NCBI GenBank assembly: GCA_029990175.1
Contig: JARKIP010000003.1
Coordinates: 248,001-312,000 of the forward strand
Direction: 5' to 3'
DNA from: Petunia secreta
Lineage: Eukaryota > Streptophyta > Magnoliopsida > Solanales > Solanaceae
Length of the DNA: 64,000 bases
Below the pieces are notes generated by a model that was not told the origin of the DNA, searched no databases, and saw nothing but the letters and a program-made list of their open reading frames with translations. This document shows positions 23,375 through 34,899 of the stretch, piece after piece (position 1 is the first letter of the stretch; each line of letters starts with the position of its first letter). The translations under genes were made by a program, and so were the position numbers.

Positions 23375-25840
23375 TGAAACGACCTCGGTCAGTCGTTTCA
23401 GAAGTTAGGACTCCGATTGACGTGCTGATAATTTTAAAATATTCGTAAGGTCCATTAAGACCTGTCTGTAAAATTTGAGCTAAATCAGAACTCGTTTGGT
23501 AGGCATCGGAAGAAGGTTTCAGTTTTTATTGTCAATAAATATTAAAAAGGAATTTTTGAGTTCGGTTTTGGCGAACGAGCTCCGAATCAAAATCCGAAAG
23601 CGCAGTTAGATTCGTATGGTTATTTGTGACTTTTGTGAACTTTCGAAAGTAAATTTCGATGTTGTTCGGCTAGTTTCCGCTAAAATGCCGAAAGTTAAAT
23701 AATTTGACTTCTTTTCCATTTAAATTCACATCTTGAGTTTCGGGAGTCCAATTTGAGATCCGCCTTCGCGAGTATGTTATATATACTTTGTTAACTTGTA
23801 TGCAAAAGTTAGAATTATTTCGAATATCATACGGTACCGTTTTAATTTTCGTCGCGAAAAGAAAAGAAAAGAAAAAGAAAAACGACTAAAAAACAAAATA
23901 AAGAAATGACTGTATGTCGGCTACTCCCTTGGAGATACATTCAAATAACAGAAACGAAAAACGCAATAGGAGCAGAGAAAGAAGAATGACGCAGTAGAGG
24001 AATAAATGCCAAAAAGTGAGAAAAGGGGCCGGAAAAAAGTAGAATTTTCACCCTAAAACATTCAGGTAATGATCCTAATATATTAATTGAGTTTATTATG
24101 TGTGTTTGAATATGTTTAAATGGTAAAACTTGGAATATTATACATCGTTTTTATAAGTTCAATTAATAGTTTAAAGGGTCAAATGGACCCCGATAATAAA
24201 ATTGATTATATATCCGTACTCAGTGAGTTATGGGCAACTTATAAATGTAATTTATTTAGGGTTTGGTTATTTGGCCATAAACCCTGTACATAGGCCTGGC
24301 CTGCGTATTGCGTATGCGAATAGGGTATCAGGTTCCTGCATGTATTGCCCTAAGATGTGAGGAATGAAGCCTTTAGCCTAATGTGATATATTTTTCTGCT
24401 TATTGATCACAGTGGGATCGTTTGGCAATGAATTCAAAGAATAACGCGGTTGTTGGTCGCAATGCTAACTTTTGAGAGAGGTAAGTGTTTATATCCATTT
24501 CTTTGGAGGCACCTGGCCTCGTGGATTTTCTACCACGTATTCCTTACGTGTGTAGCTGCCGATAGGCGTACTCATTACGCCTTAGCTTTGGATTTACATT
24601 GTATATTATCGGTTATGTCCTATTATTGGTATTGCATTGAGGATTTGAGCATTGTACCCTAGCTGTGAGTTGGCATCTACTTCCCGGCTGTCGACGAGAG
24701 TCCTGCGCCGGTGAAAGGTTATTATTGCATCACATCTCATTCATATGAATTATATGTCATTCATATGCATTACACTGCATATCATATTGGGTGCAGGAGT
24801 ATTCCGCCCCAGGAGCAGGAGGATTCCGCTCCATTGTATCATATTGAGGGTAGGAGGATTCCGCCCTAAGAGCAGGAGTATTCCGCTCTTATGTCAGATA
24901 TTGAGTGCAGGAGTATTCCGCCTCAGCTTTACATTATATCAAGTGCAGGAGTATTCCGCCCCAGGAGAGTGCAGGAGTATTCCGCCTCTGGTTTATATTA
25001 TATCGAGTGCAGGAGTATTCCGCCACAGGAGCAGGAGTATTCCGCTCCAGTTGGTTATCAGATTGGATTCCCCTCGAATGCAGGAGTATTCCGCTTCGGG
25101 ATGGGATTACGGGCACATGTGACCCTTTGCATCACATTTTATTTCATCTCAATTCATACCATTGTGTCGACTTGCGGTACATGACTGCTGTTCTGCTTAT
25201 ATGTGCATTGCTTATTTGTTGATATGTTTCTGGCTCACATTCTTGATTGAGTTTATAGTTTCTTACTTGTTTCTGATTATTATCTGGCTCTGCCTTTTTA
25301 TAATTTAAATAAGAGGAATTTGGTCTATTTATTTCTTTTCTCCCTGGCTAGCTATCATATTCTTTGAGGTGGTGAGTCTGCCCCACTTATTGAGTCCTTT
25401 TGACTCACCCTTGTTTGTTGTTTGTTTCTTGTCTATCTATTTCGTTTCGGCAGGTTCGCTCCAGGATTGAGTTCGCCACGTTGTTCAGGAGCGAAGACGA
25501 CTTCAGCTGTCAGGGTGAGCCAGCTTTTATTTCGGATGGCCACCAGTTTATTGTTTATTATTTCAGTTGCATTTTGCTCCCTCCAGGAGGTATCTATCTT
25601 CTTTTGTACTCTTAGATGTCTAGTCTGGATAGCCCTAATCCTAGTATGTTGGGTAGTCAACTGTAATTTTCATTCGTACAGCTTAGAAGTGTCAATATGT
25701 CTATGTGTTTTTTTAAGTCTTGTCCTTATTTATGAATTATTTTATTTCTTTTCCTAATTTAATTGGTAAGGGTTCGCCCGACGGGTCTAGGGGAGGATGT
25801 CGGGTGCCCGCACGGTCTAACCAGATTCCGGGTCGTGTCA
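23375..25840 (+). repeat. E3 5' LTR (subtype A), complete
   Basis: Begins TGAAACGACCTCGGTCAGTC and ends CCGGGTCGTGTCA; 2466 bp, the best forward reference for the family. It contains one B unit (about 24,680-24,735) and the A array (24,796-25,098). Confidence 0.92.
24796..25098 (+). repeat. Minisatellite A in the E3 LTR
   Basis: About nine GGAGTATTCCGCC/T units with variants GGAGGATTCCGCTCC. It ends next to GGGCACATGTGACCC, the same right boundary as in E1 and E2. Confidence 0.9.
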
Positions 25841-25842
25841 GT

Positions 25843-25854
25843 TGATATCAGAGC
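25843..25854 (+). promoter_or_regulatory. Primer binding site of E3 (initiator tRNA-Met type)
   Basis: TGATATCAGAGC two bases after the LTR end, one change from TGGTATCAGAGC, the complement of the 3' end of plant initiator tRNA-Met. Confidence 0.85.
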
Positions 25855-28800
25855 CCAGTTTATAGTGTATCCAGACTAAGACAGTGTCTAGTAGAGTCTC
25901 GCTGATGGGTACGTAGACGTCCGTACTTATCTACGAGAGGCTATGATGGCATTTAGGAAGTTTCACTTCCTTCATTTCTGATCGTGCGTCGGTCTAGGAT
26001 GCAGAAGTATTTTCGTTAATTCCTTCGTGGTAATTGTAAACTCTCGTGCGACAAATCAGCAAACGGTATGAGTTCAAGACGAAGCAGTCTAGCCTGGGGC
26101 TAGCACTGACAAAGCCCCGAGAGCTTTTGATCGTGCTGACGATCTAGTTACGGAGGTCCCAGCTGTACGAGCTTGTGATGGGCAAGGGAGCAGGACCTTG
26201 TGGTTCCCTTGGCTCTGTACGATGCTTTACGAGAATCTTGGCGATGCAGATACCGTAAGAACCTATTATTCGCTGGCCAGCCTATCAGGTTGCCGCATTT
26301 GTAAACGTTCGATTTCAGGGAGCTCCTATTCCAGTTCTTAATATTACCGCAGTAAAGTATGTTCCGGAGGCAGCATGTATTGTGCCTCCAGTTGTTCTGG
26401 CTGGTTATCCAGCCGTGGTATCAGTTCGGTCCGAGTGTCCGAAGAGGTTGCATTATTTTACGCGGTTGCATTATAACACCATTGCCCAGCTTATTTTGAC
26501 TGAACTGACTCTTCCTCGATCACGAGAGGAGAGTTCTACATTTTCGAAACAAAGATACACGGAACTCTGGATGGATTAACATGATTCTGCCAGTGAATCA
26601 CCCCGTCGATATACTTTTCGATATAGAACAAGTCGATGAAATAAAGAATTAGCTTACGCTTCAGCAACGTCTTAGAGATTTAATATTAGGATTCAGTATT
26701 AGAGGGAGACTCCTCCACTTAGAGCACAGACTCATACCACTAATTTGAATAGGAATAGCCATCTTCGCACACCCTGCTGGATTAAGAAAGATTTAGCTAA
26801 AACATAACGCGTCTCAAACCTGAGCTACCAAATTACCCTCTCGAGTTTCCAAACAACTGCAACTCTCGAGTTCACAACTCCATGCCTTTGATGTAAGCTC
26901 CACTTCCTGATCGATCAACTCAGGGGTCAAATGACGATTCTCATTACCCTAAGTAGCCTTAAAATACAACAATGTGCTTACCCGACTACCTTGACAGGCA
27001 CCCCGGCTCAACAGAAGGAACATCACAAGCGGCTACTAATCGCCTAAGCTCACTAGTGCTAGAAAAAGAAGGGATGGCAATGGACTGGGGATAGAAATAA
27101 TTAAAGTTTCAGGAAGCTCATCGTCTTATTTACTTGGCTACCTGAGCTAGACTACTTCCCAGTAAGGCTAACAAATCGCAATTGAAGAAATAGACATTAA
27201 ATGAATTTTATGGAACAACATTCATAGCAATTTAACCTCCCAATATAAGAAGGAAACTCTGACAATTTACTAGAAAACCCTTTTATAACTAAGACAAGCT
27301 TATACAATAACATGAATTTACTAGCAGTTTAAACCATGAGGAGATACGTCGATCGAATATTACTTACTAATCACTTTACACCGGAAGAAACAATGACACT
27401 CTCTGATGGTGATGAACTAGAATCCTATCATCCAACCAATACGGAATTCCGAGAAGAGATGTAACTAATTTGACATAATAATAGAAGGTGGCACGACAAG
27501 ATGCTAGGCAGACAATAGCGATACTAACTGTCAAATCTCTCATATTTAGACCACAAAAATTAGTAGGGTCTCACAAATGCCAGGAATAAATCATACCAGA
27601 AGCTCGCCCCTCTACCGCAACCGATTCTTAATAGAAATAATATCCAAGGAAACCGTCGAAACATGATAAGACACACCATTTCCAGATCAATCGGAAGAAT
27701 CAAATCTTACTCACATATAAGGGAAGAAGAAATACATGGGTCTACTATATCGGATACCTCAGCATCCTGCCAGACTAGCAGTTCATAGAACTGCCTCTGT
27801 AGCTGAGCTAAGCCACTACCCTAGTAATCACCTTCTGAAGAACCACTGAAACTACGCTCTCGACCTCTACTAGATCGTGACATTTCTTTTGCTGATTGAG
27901 ATCTAAATAAAATTCTGTGCAACTGTGCAGGTGCCTGATGACGAGAGAAAAGACGACTGCCTACTTGTCGGAATAAGGGAAAACTCCTCAAAGGATAGCC
28001 AGACTCACGACACTGATACCACCTTTTCGCTGAAAAATGGAAGCTGGAAAGATTGTTGATAGCTATAAAGAAAAGATTGAATCTGATCTTGACAAGCTAC
28101 TTACGCACTCTAAGAATCACGTGACACAAGCTGAAATAACCAGGAAGGTGATCTCCAAAATAATCAAAACTCTTACCTCCAAATGAGGTACCATGGTTGC
28201 CCACTAGGGCCACGGGATCTCTTGCTCTCCCGCTCTAACTCTTCCCGCTCTAACTTAGGGTATACCTAATACCTTTGAGCAATATCAACAATGACATCAA
28301 ATGAAGTCACAACCTCAATTTCTCGAGCCATCTGGGATTTCAAGGAAGAAGAAAGGTCACCAATAAATCTTTGAACATTCTCGAAAGGTTCATGGACTAG
28401 TTATAGAGCATATCCACTCATCCTGGAAAGAAGAATAATCAATATTATACCGCTCGATATAATCAAAAGCCTGAAAGATACGCTGACATTATTTTATTTT
28501 TTAAAAAATCACGAGGTTTATCTGATGCATTGCTTAAGAATATCAGAAGGTTCAACTGCGTAAAATAATGCAACCTCTTTGGGCACTCGGACCGAACTGT
28601 TACCTCGGCTGGCTAACCAGCTAGAATAATTGGTGGCGCAACACATGCTGCCTCAGGAACATAATTTACTGGGGCAACATTATGAACTAGAACAAGAGCT
28701 CCCTGAGACCAAACGTCTCCATCTGCAACAACCTAATAAGCTGCCTAGCAAATAATAGGTTCTTGCGGTATCTGCGTCACCAAGATTCTCGTAAAAGCAT

Positions 28801-29175
28801 CGTAGAGAGCCAAGGGAACCACAAGGCCCTGCTCCCTTGCCCATCACAAGCTTGTACAACAGGGGCCTACGCAACTGGATCATCAACACGATCCATAACT
28901 CTCGGGGCTTGAGTAGCTCTAGCCCCAGGCTAGACTACTTCGTCCTGAACTCCTACCGTTTGCTGATTTGTCGCACGAGGGTTCACAATTACAACGAAGG
29001 AATTAACGAATTAACGAAAATACTTTTGAATCCTAGACCGACGCACGATCAGAAATGAAGGAAGTAAAACTTCCTAAATGCCACCATAGCCCCTCGTAGA
29101 TATGTACGGACGTCTATGTACACATCAGCGAGACTCTACTAGACATTGTCTTAGTCTGGATAGACTCTAAACCAG

Positions 29176-29187
29176 GCTCTGATACCA
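29176..29187 (-). promoter_or_regulatory. Primer binding site of E4 (initiator tRNA-Met type)
   Basis: On the - strand TGGTATCAGAGC, an exact 12-base match to the initiator tRNA-Met complement, two bases inside the LTR. Confidence 0.88.
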
Positions 29188-29849
29188 ACTGACACGACCC
29201 GGAATCCGGCTAGGCTGTGCGGGCACCCGACATCCTCCCCCAGACCCGTCGAGTGGACCCTTACCAATTAAATTAGGAAAATAAATATAATTCAATTCAT
29301 AAATAAGAACAAGACTTAGAAAAATCACAGATATACTGATACCTCTAATCTGTACAAAAGAAATTACAGCTGACTACCAAACATACTAGGTTCAGGGCTA
29401 TCCAGACTAGACATCTAAGAGTAAGAAAGAAGACAGATACCTCTTGAAGGGAGAAAAATGCAACTGAAATAATAACCACAAAACTGGTGGCCATCCTGAA
29501 TAAAAATTGGCTCACCCTGACAGCTGAAGTCGTCTTCGATCCTTCACAACGTGGCGAACTCAATCCTGGAGCGAACGTGCCGAACGAAATAGATAGACAA
29601 GAAACAAACAACAAACAAGGGTGAGTCAAAAGGACTCAATAAGTGGGGCAGACTAGCCACCTCAAAGAATAGGATAGCTAGCCAGGGAGAAAAGAAACAG
29701 ATAAACCAAATTTCTCTTATTTAAATTATGAAAAGGCAGAGCCAGATAATAACTGGAAACACGTATGGATTCATAAACTCATTAACAACTAGGAACATAA
29801 GATAGCCAGAACATATAGGTATCCCGAACATCAACAGTCAGACCTGATC

Positions 29850-29995
29850 CATATATTCATACTGTCGCGGCATACAACCCAATCCATATATTTATACTGT
29901 TGTGGCGTGCAACCCGTTCCATATATTTATCCTGTTGCGGTGTGCAACCCGATCCATATATTTATACTGTTGCGGCATGCAACCCGATCCATCTA
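29850..29995. repeat. Minisatellite C in the E4 LTR
   Basis: Four copies of a 35 bp unit containing TGCAACCCGATCCATATATT and ATACTGTTGCGGC. Found only in subtype B LTRs (E4, E5). Confidence 0.88.
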
Positions 29996-30189
29996 TTTAA
30001 AGCATATAAATCAATTAGGGGCATAAAATAGCCAGAAATATATAGGCAACTAAAATATGTCCACAACATGGTATACGTACCGCATACACAAAACACAACC
30101 CAATAGTCACACAATAGTCAGTATGCGCTGCAATGAAATGGTATGAATGCGGTATGATGCAATGCAGTCACATATGCTTGATACCTATC

Positions 30190-30665
30190 TCCGGTGCGGG
30201 ACTCTCATCGTCTACCAGGAGATATGTGCAATAATGACCCTTCACCGGCTCGGGACTCTCATCGATTACTGGAAAGTATATGCAATAATGACCCTTCATC
30301 GGCTCGGGACTCTCATAGATTACCGAGAAGTATATGCAATAATGACCCTCCACCAGTGTGGGACTCTCATCGCTAACCGGTAAGTATATGTAATGATGAA
30401 CGTTCACCGGCTCGGGACTCTCATCGATTACCGGGAAGTGTATGCAATAATAACCCTCCACCGGTGCGGGACTCTCATCGCCAACCGGAAAGTATATGCA
30501 ATGATGAACCTTCACCGGCTCGGGACTCTCATCGATTACCGAGAAGTGTATGCAATAATGACCCTTCACCGGTACGGGACTCTCATCGCCAACCGGGAAG
30601 CATATGCAATGATGAACCTTCACCGGCTCGGGACTCTTATCGATTACCGGGAAGTATATGCAATG
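30190..30665. repeat. Minisatellite B in the E4 LTR
   Basis: About nine copies of a 54 bp unit: ACCCTTCACCGG, GGGACTCTCATCG, ACCGGGAAGTATATGCAA. Variant units (GGCTC...GATTACC and GGTGC...GCCAACC) roughly alternate. As 54 is a multiple of three, long frames repeating an 18-residue peptide appear on both strands; no start context or splice signals support a gene. Confidence 0.93.
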
Positions 30666-31609
30666 CTCAAAACCAGAGTGCAATGCTCATATACTCAATG
30701 CAATACCAACAACAGGGCATAACATATAATATACAATGTAAATTCAAAGCTAAGGCGTAATGAGTACGCCTATCGGCAGCTACACACGTAAGGAACACAT
30801 GGTAGAATATCCACGAGGCCAAGGGCCTCAAAAGAAATGGATACATAAACTGTTACAAAGTTAGCACATTTACTCAACAACCGCTTTATCCTTTGGATTC
30901 ACTGCCAAACGATCCTGAATGTTTCGGGGTAAAAATTCTATCTTTTTCCGGCTTTTTTCTCATTTTCTGGCATTTTCTCTTTACATTTTTCTCTTTTCTG
31001 CTCTTATGTTGTTACTGTTCTGTTTTTGCTCCTAAGCTTCGAAAAACTTTAGGATATATACTCCATTCCACCGCCTTTTCATTTCTATATTTTGTCCTTT
31101 TTTTTTTAAAAAAAATAATTTCTTTTCTTTTCTAAAATTAAAACAGTACCCTATAATACTCGAAATAATTTCAACCTTTGCATACAAGTTATACAAAATA
31201 TATGTAACACACTTACTAAGGCGGATCTCAAATCGGGTTCCCGAAACTCAAGATGCGGATTTAAATGGAAAAAGGTCAAATTATTTAACTTTCGGCATTT
31301 TAGCGAAAACTAGCCGAATAACATCGAAATTCACTTTCGAAAAATTATAAAAGTCATAAATAATCATACGAATCTAATTGCGCTTTCGGATTTCGAATCG
31401 GAGCTCATTCGCCAAAACCGAGCTCGAAAATTTCTTTTTAATATTTATCGACAATAACAACTGAAACATTCTTTCGATGCCTACCAAACGAGGCCTGATT
31501 TAGCTCAAATTTTACAGATAAGTCCCAACAGACCTTACGAAGATTTTAAAATTATCGGCACGCCAATCGGAGCTCTAACTCCTGAAATGACTACCTAAGG
31601 TCGTTTTAT

Positions 31610-34213
31610 GGACCTTATTGGAGAGAGATAAGAAAGATAGCTACACTTGAGTTTCTTTCTAATAAGCGAATTGAGATGTTTAGTCCTATAAGAGAATTTG
31701 AAGTAAAATCAGCAATCAATGAGACGTATGAATTTTTGTTGAAGAACAAGAGCTGTAGTTTAAATGGTGCTGTGAAAAATTGAGATGAATGAATGGTTTG
31801 GGAATTTAATTATGAACACTTTGATGAAGATGATATTTGGTATAGGTTATACAGGTATTTTAAAATTAAAATTTGTGCACTACTGTATTATTTTTATACC
31901 TTCAGCTTAAGTCGACCGACAGTGCGTAACTCGATCTCTCATATGTAACTTGAAAATTAGAGTACTTATAACTACGGAAGGACACATAATCCACAAGAAC
32001 ATTTTGTTCGCATAAGATTATCGTATTTGTTTCACTAGTCGACAATACAATTACATCTATAAAAGTATGAACTGTAAAGTTTAATTCATAGTCTAAGCTA
32101 TATCTAGTTACAAAATTATTTCATTATTCATAGAAGACCGCTTCCATTCTTCTTAGTAATCTTCCATGAAAGTTCTTCATGGAGAAGAAGAGAGTTTTCC
32201 GGTTTTCATGGAGCAAGAAAGATGCATTTTTTCTTTTGAGTAGAAATGTTCGTAAAAGTGAGAGAAAAAAATATTAGTTTCTTCCAACAGAAACTCTTTT
32301 ATAGCTGTAAAGAGTTACTATATATGTGTGTGTGTGGGGGGGGGGGGGGGGGGGTGCGCGCACTTGTTATATATTTGGACATATATATTGGTTGAGCCAC
32401 ATGGGTGGTCCGAATTGAATTTTTAACAACAATAAAAATCACTCGAACTATAAGTTAAGTCTGATGTAATAAGTTGAAATAGTATATGTAGTGACCTTTT
32501 AAAATTGATAATATTACTTTACTTGGCACGGTCAATGTATATATTTTATTAACTGAGAATGGTGGATGCATAGTCTACGCATGGGTTCAATTGAACCCAA
32601 AAATGTCGTTTTAGACTATTTTTGAATATTTGTACAAACATTATATTTTAAAACCAACTTTTCATAGAATTCAGAACCTATCGCATAAAGATTAACATGT
32701 ATTTGCCTCTTACAGGTAAAGAAGATGGAGAAAGAAATAGGTCTCACAAAGCATTAGAAGACTCTTTGAATTGATGGGGGTCACTGTATTGGCTGATTCG
32801 TTTACCTCATTTAAGATGGTTAGATATAGGAGGCCATAAAAGAGATAGCTATATAAATGGACTGTTTTGTTGAAAAGTGGTTAGCTGAACATAAAAGAAA
32901 GAGGAAATTAAGAGGAATTAAATTTGGAGATGAAGAAGATTTTATTGATTTTATGCTCTCAATTTGTGAAGATAAATATTTTCATGGTTTTGATGCCAAT
33001 ACCGCTACCAAAGCTACATGTTTGGTAAGTTCATCATCACCTTCTTAACAGAAATCTAAACTGTCCCTAATTATATATTCTTATTCTTTACTTTAAAAGT
33101 CATATCAAGAAAATGAGATTGCTTGTGGTAAATTCTAGATTGGTAACTTAAATAAGAAAGGTAAACTAATTTAATCCAACGTGGCGTTCTGGGTTACTGG
33201 GTTATGGTAGATTGGTTAGATGGCTTCCAAGTGAGTTTTTTTTTTTTTAAAAAAAAAATTATTTTACAGCCATATTGAGAAACCATTCATAAGTTGAATG
33301 ATTCTATAGTGGCAAAAGGTAGTTTAATACTGTAATACCGTGACTTTTCTAGAAAAAATATAAGTTTGATTATCATTTGAGAAATTAACTACGAGGATGG
33401 CGAGTAAACTTTACCCACCTCATGAGATAAGAGTTAAGACTATTATGCAATTGTAGTATACATGACTTGAATTTTTTTTCTCATTCAGTGTATTCTGTAA
33501 GTTAATAGCACTTCTACATATATGTCTCCGGTTTGTGCTCATATTTTGTGTTTTGTGGAGTTTATTGCTGAAATTTGCTAATTTAGATTTGGTAGAATCT
33601 GTTGTCTGTGGCCACTGACATCACGATCGTAATTCTAACATGGACATTGTCTTTAATCCTCAACAACTACAAAGTATTGGAAAAGGCCCAAGATGAGCTA
33701 GACACATGCATTGGAAAGAACAGATATGTTCAAGAGTCTGATATCAAGGACTTGGTCTATCTTCAAGCTATTGTTAAGAAATTATTACGGTTATATCCAG
33801 CAGGACCACTCTTATTACCCCACGAGTCGATGGAAGATTGTGTTTTTAGTGGCTATGATATACCAAAAGGCACTCGCTTGTTAGTAATCATTTGGAAGAT
33901 TCATTACGATTCAAATATATGGCCAAATCCTCACAAATTTAAGCCAGAGAGGTTCTTGAAGACAGACAAGGATGTTGATGTAATAGGCAATCATTTTGAG
34001 TTGTACCATTTGGTAGTGGAAGAAGAATGTGTCCTGAAATTTCCATGGGGCTTCAGCTTGTGACCTTTTTATTAGCTGTGTTGCTAAATGGATTTGAATT
34101 TAAGAGGCCTTCAGATGAACCAATTGATATGAGTGGGAGTTTTGGATTGACAATCTCATAGCTTCTCTACTTGAAGTTCTTGTTACTACGCGCTTGACTT
34201 CTACTCTTTACAA
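31610..34213 (+). pseudogene. CYP82-type cytochrome P450 (copy 2), 5' truncated
   Basis: Exon 1a (31,610-31,854) starts at GPYWRE, cut by E4, and has an extra A in GTGAAAAATTGAG that shifts the frame. Intron 1 has consensus ends (GT at 31,855, CAG at 32,713-32,715). Exon 1b (32,716-33,024) has a frameshift near 32,800 (LADSFTSFK for ADFLPYLR) and donor GTAAG. Exon 2 (33,596 to about 34,213) reads VATDIT (I-helix threonine pair changed), AIVKKLLRLYPAGP (ExxR glutamate changed to lysine), FKPERF, then a frameshift before GSGRRMCPE (the haem-loop glycine after CP is lost). The last exon has further stops. It is clearly non-functional but is the best guide to the gene's intron layout. Confidence 0.92.
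32323..32354. repeat. (GT)n followed by a 19 bp G run
   Basis: Short GT repeat then 19 G in a row (32,336-32,354) inside intron 1 of copy 2, at the place where copy 1 has TA or TTA tracts. Confidence 0.95.
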
Positions 34214-34430
34214 ATTAATTGCTCAGAAAGTCATAGACATTGACAATGTTATAATATTTACTCGTTAGTGTAATTTAATAATTATTGCAGGTTACATACC
34301 ATTTAATCTAGACTAGCGAAACTCTTGCTGATTGTGTCATGCAGTTTTTATGTGACATGGGGATTCAATTCACGTTCTGCAAAATCATCATATTTAAAGC
34401 ACACATTTACAAATTAGAACAAGGCAACAG

Positions 34431-34545
34431 GATGAACTATAAAGTGATCCACCAAATCACTCAGGTTAAAAGCATCAAACTATGATAAGATGAACTATAA
34501 AGTAATCCACCAAATCACTCAGGTTAAAAGCATCAAACTATGATA
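34431..34545 (+). repeat. Tandem duplication of 58 bp
   Basis: GATGAACTATAAAGTGATCC through CATCAAACTATGATAA (34,431-34,488) is repeated at 34,489-34,545 with one base change. Recent local duplication. Confidence 0.93.
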
Positions 34546-34899
34546 GTTAACAATTTAAGATTCGAATAATAGTTCGTTGAAAAAGAGAGAATTAAAAAGG
34601 TTGCAAAGTCCCATTATCGAGCTCTCTCTAGAACCTATTCAAACAATTAAACATGACCCTCCACCCAAAAATAAATCTCATCTCTAACTTCCAAAATCAT
34701 GCAGTTAAAAGTTCTTTTTTCCTTATATATGTTTGGTTTTCGAGCTCTGGACGAGGATGTTGGTGTTACTCGAGATGGTGACATCCAAGATCGTTGGTCT
34801 ATCTTCTCCACTAGTAAGGTTGAATACACATACTTCAAATTCCCCGAGGAAATTTTCGAGAACAAAAATTTTCCAACCACCAGTAGTCCACCACCATAA
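34546..34899. other. Unassigned stretch between P450 copy 2 and a TIR element
   Basis: Frames of 60-85 codons are open on both strands around 34,650-34,900 (for example - strand ending VQSSKTKHI). I recognise no family. It may be an exon relic of an unrelated gene, but nothing supports expression. Confidence 0.4.

Larger units (their letters stand above)
23375..26470 (+). mobile_element. Non-autonomous gypsy element E3: 5' LTR, PBS and start of gag
   Basis: Complete LTR (23,375-25,840), PBS, a 0.4 kb leader and the start of gag up to about 26,470, where the sequence switches to reverse-strand internal DNA of E4. The gag start shows NQQTV and the GGGAGCTCCTATTCC word. No 3' LTR. Confidence 0.8.
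26471..31608 (-). mobile_element. Non-autonomous gypsy element E4, 3' LTR missing
   Basis: Read on -: 5' LTR (31,608-29,190), PBS (29,187-29,176), gag-like sequence (about 29,000-27,800), then degraded internal DNA to about 26,471, some 350 bp short of the expected polypurine tract. There it meets E3 in the opposite orientation. Its LTR outer end abuts P450 copy 2 exon 1a, which lacks everything upstream of GPYWRE. Confidence 0.8.
29190..31608 (-). repeat. E4 5' LTR (subtype B)
   Basis: TGACACGACCCGGAATCCGG on the left to GGTCGTTTTA on the right (2419 bp). It matches the E1 LTR outside the minisatellite slot, but has array B and array C in place of array A. Confidence 0.9.

Noticed and set aside
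30147..30760. Long overlapping frames on both strands repeating an 18-residue peptide (also at 44,054-44,653 and 49,772-50,246)
   Set aside because: They are translations of the 54 bp minisatellite B inside LTRs; the unit length being a multiple of three keeps the frames open. No gene signals.
23375..31608. E3 plus E4 as one element with inverted LTRs and a target duplication
   Set aside because: Flanks differ (CAAAC-type on the left, TGGAC on the right) and both interiors are cut, so it is a rearrangement of two elements.
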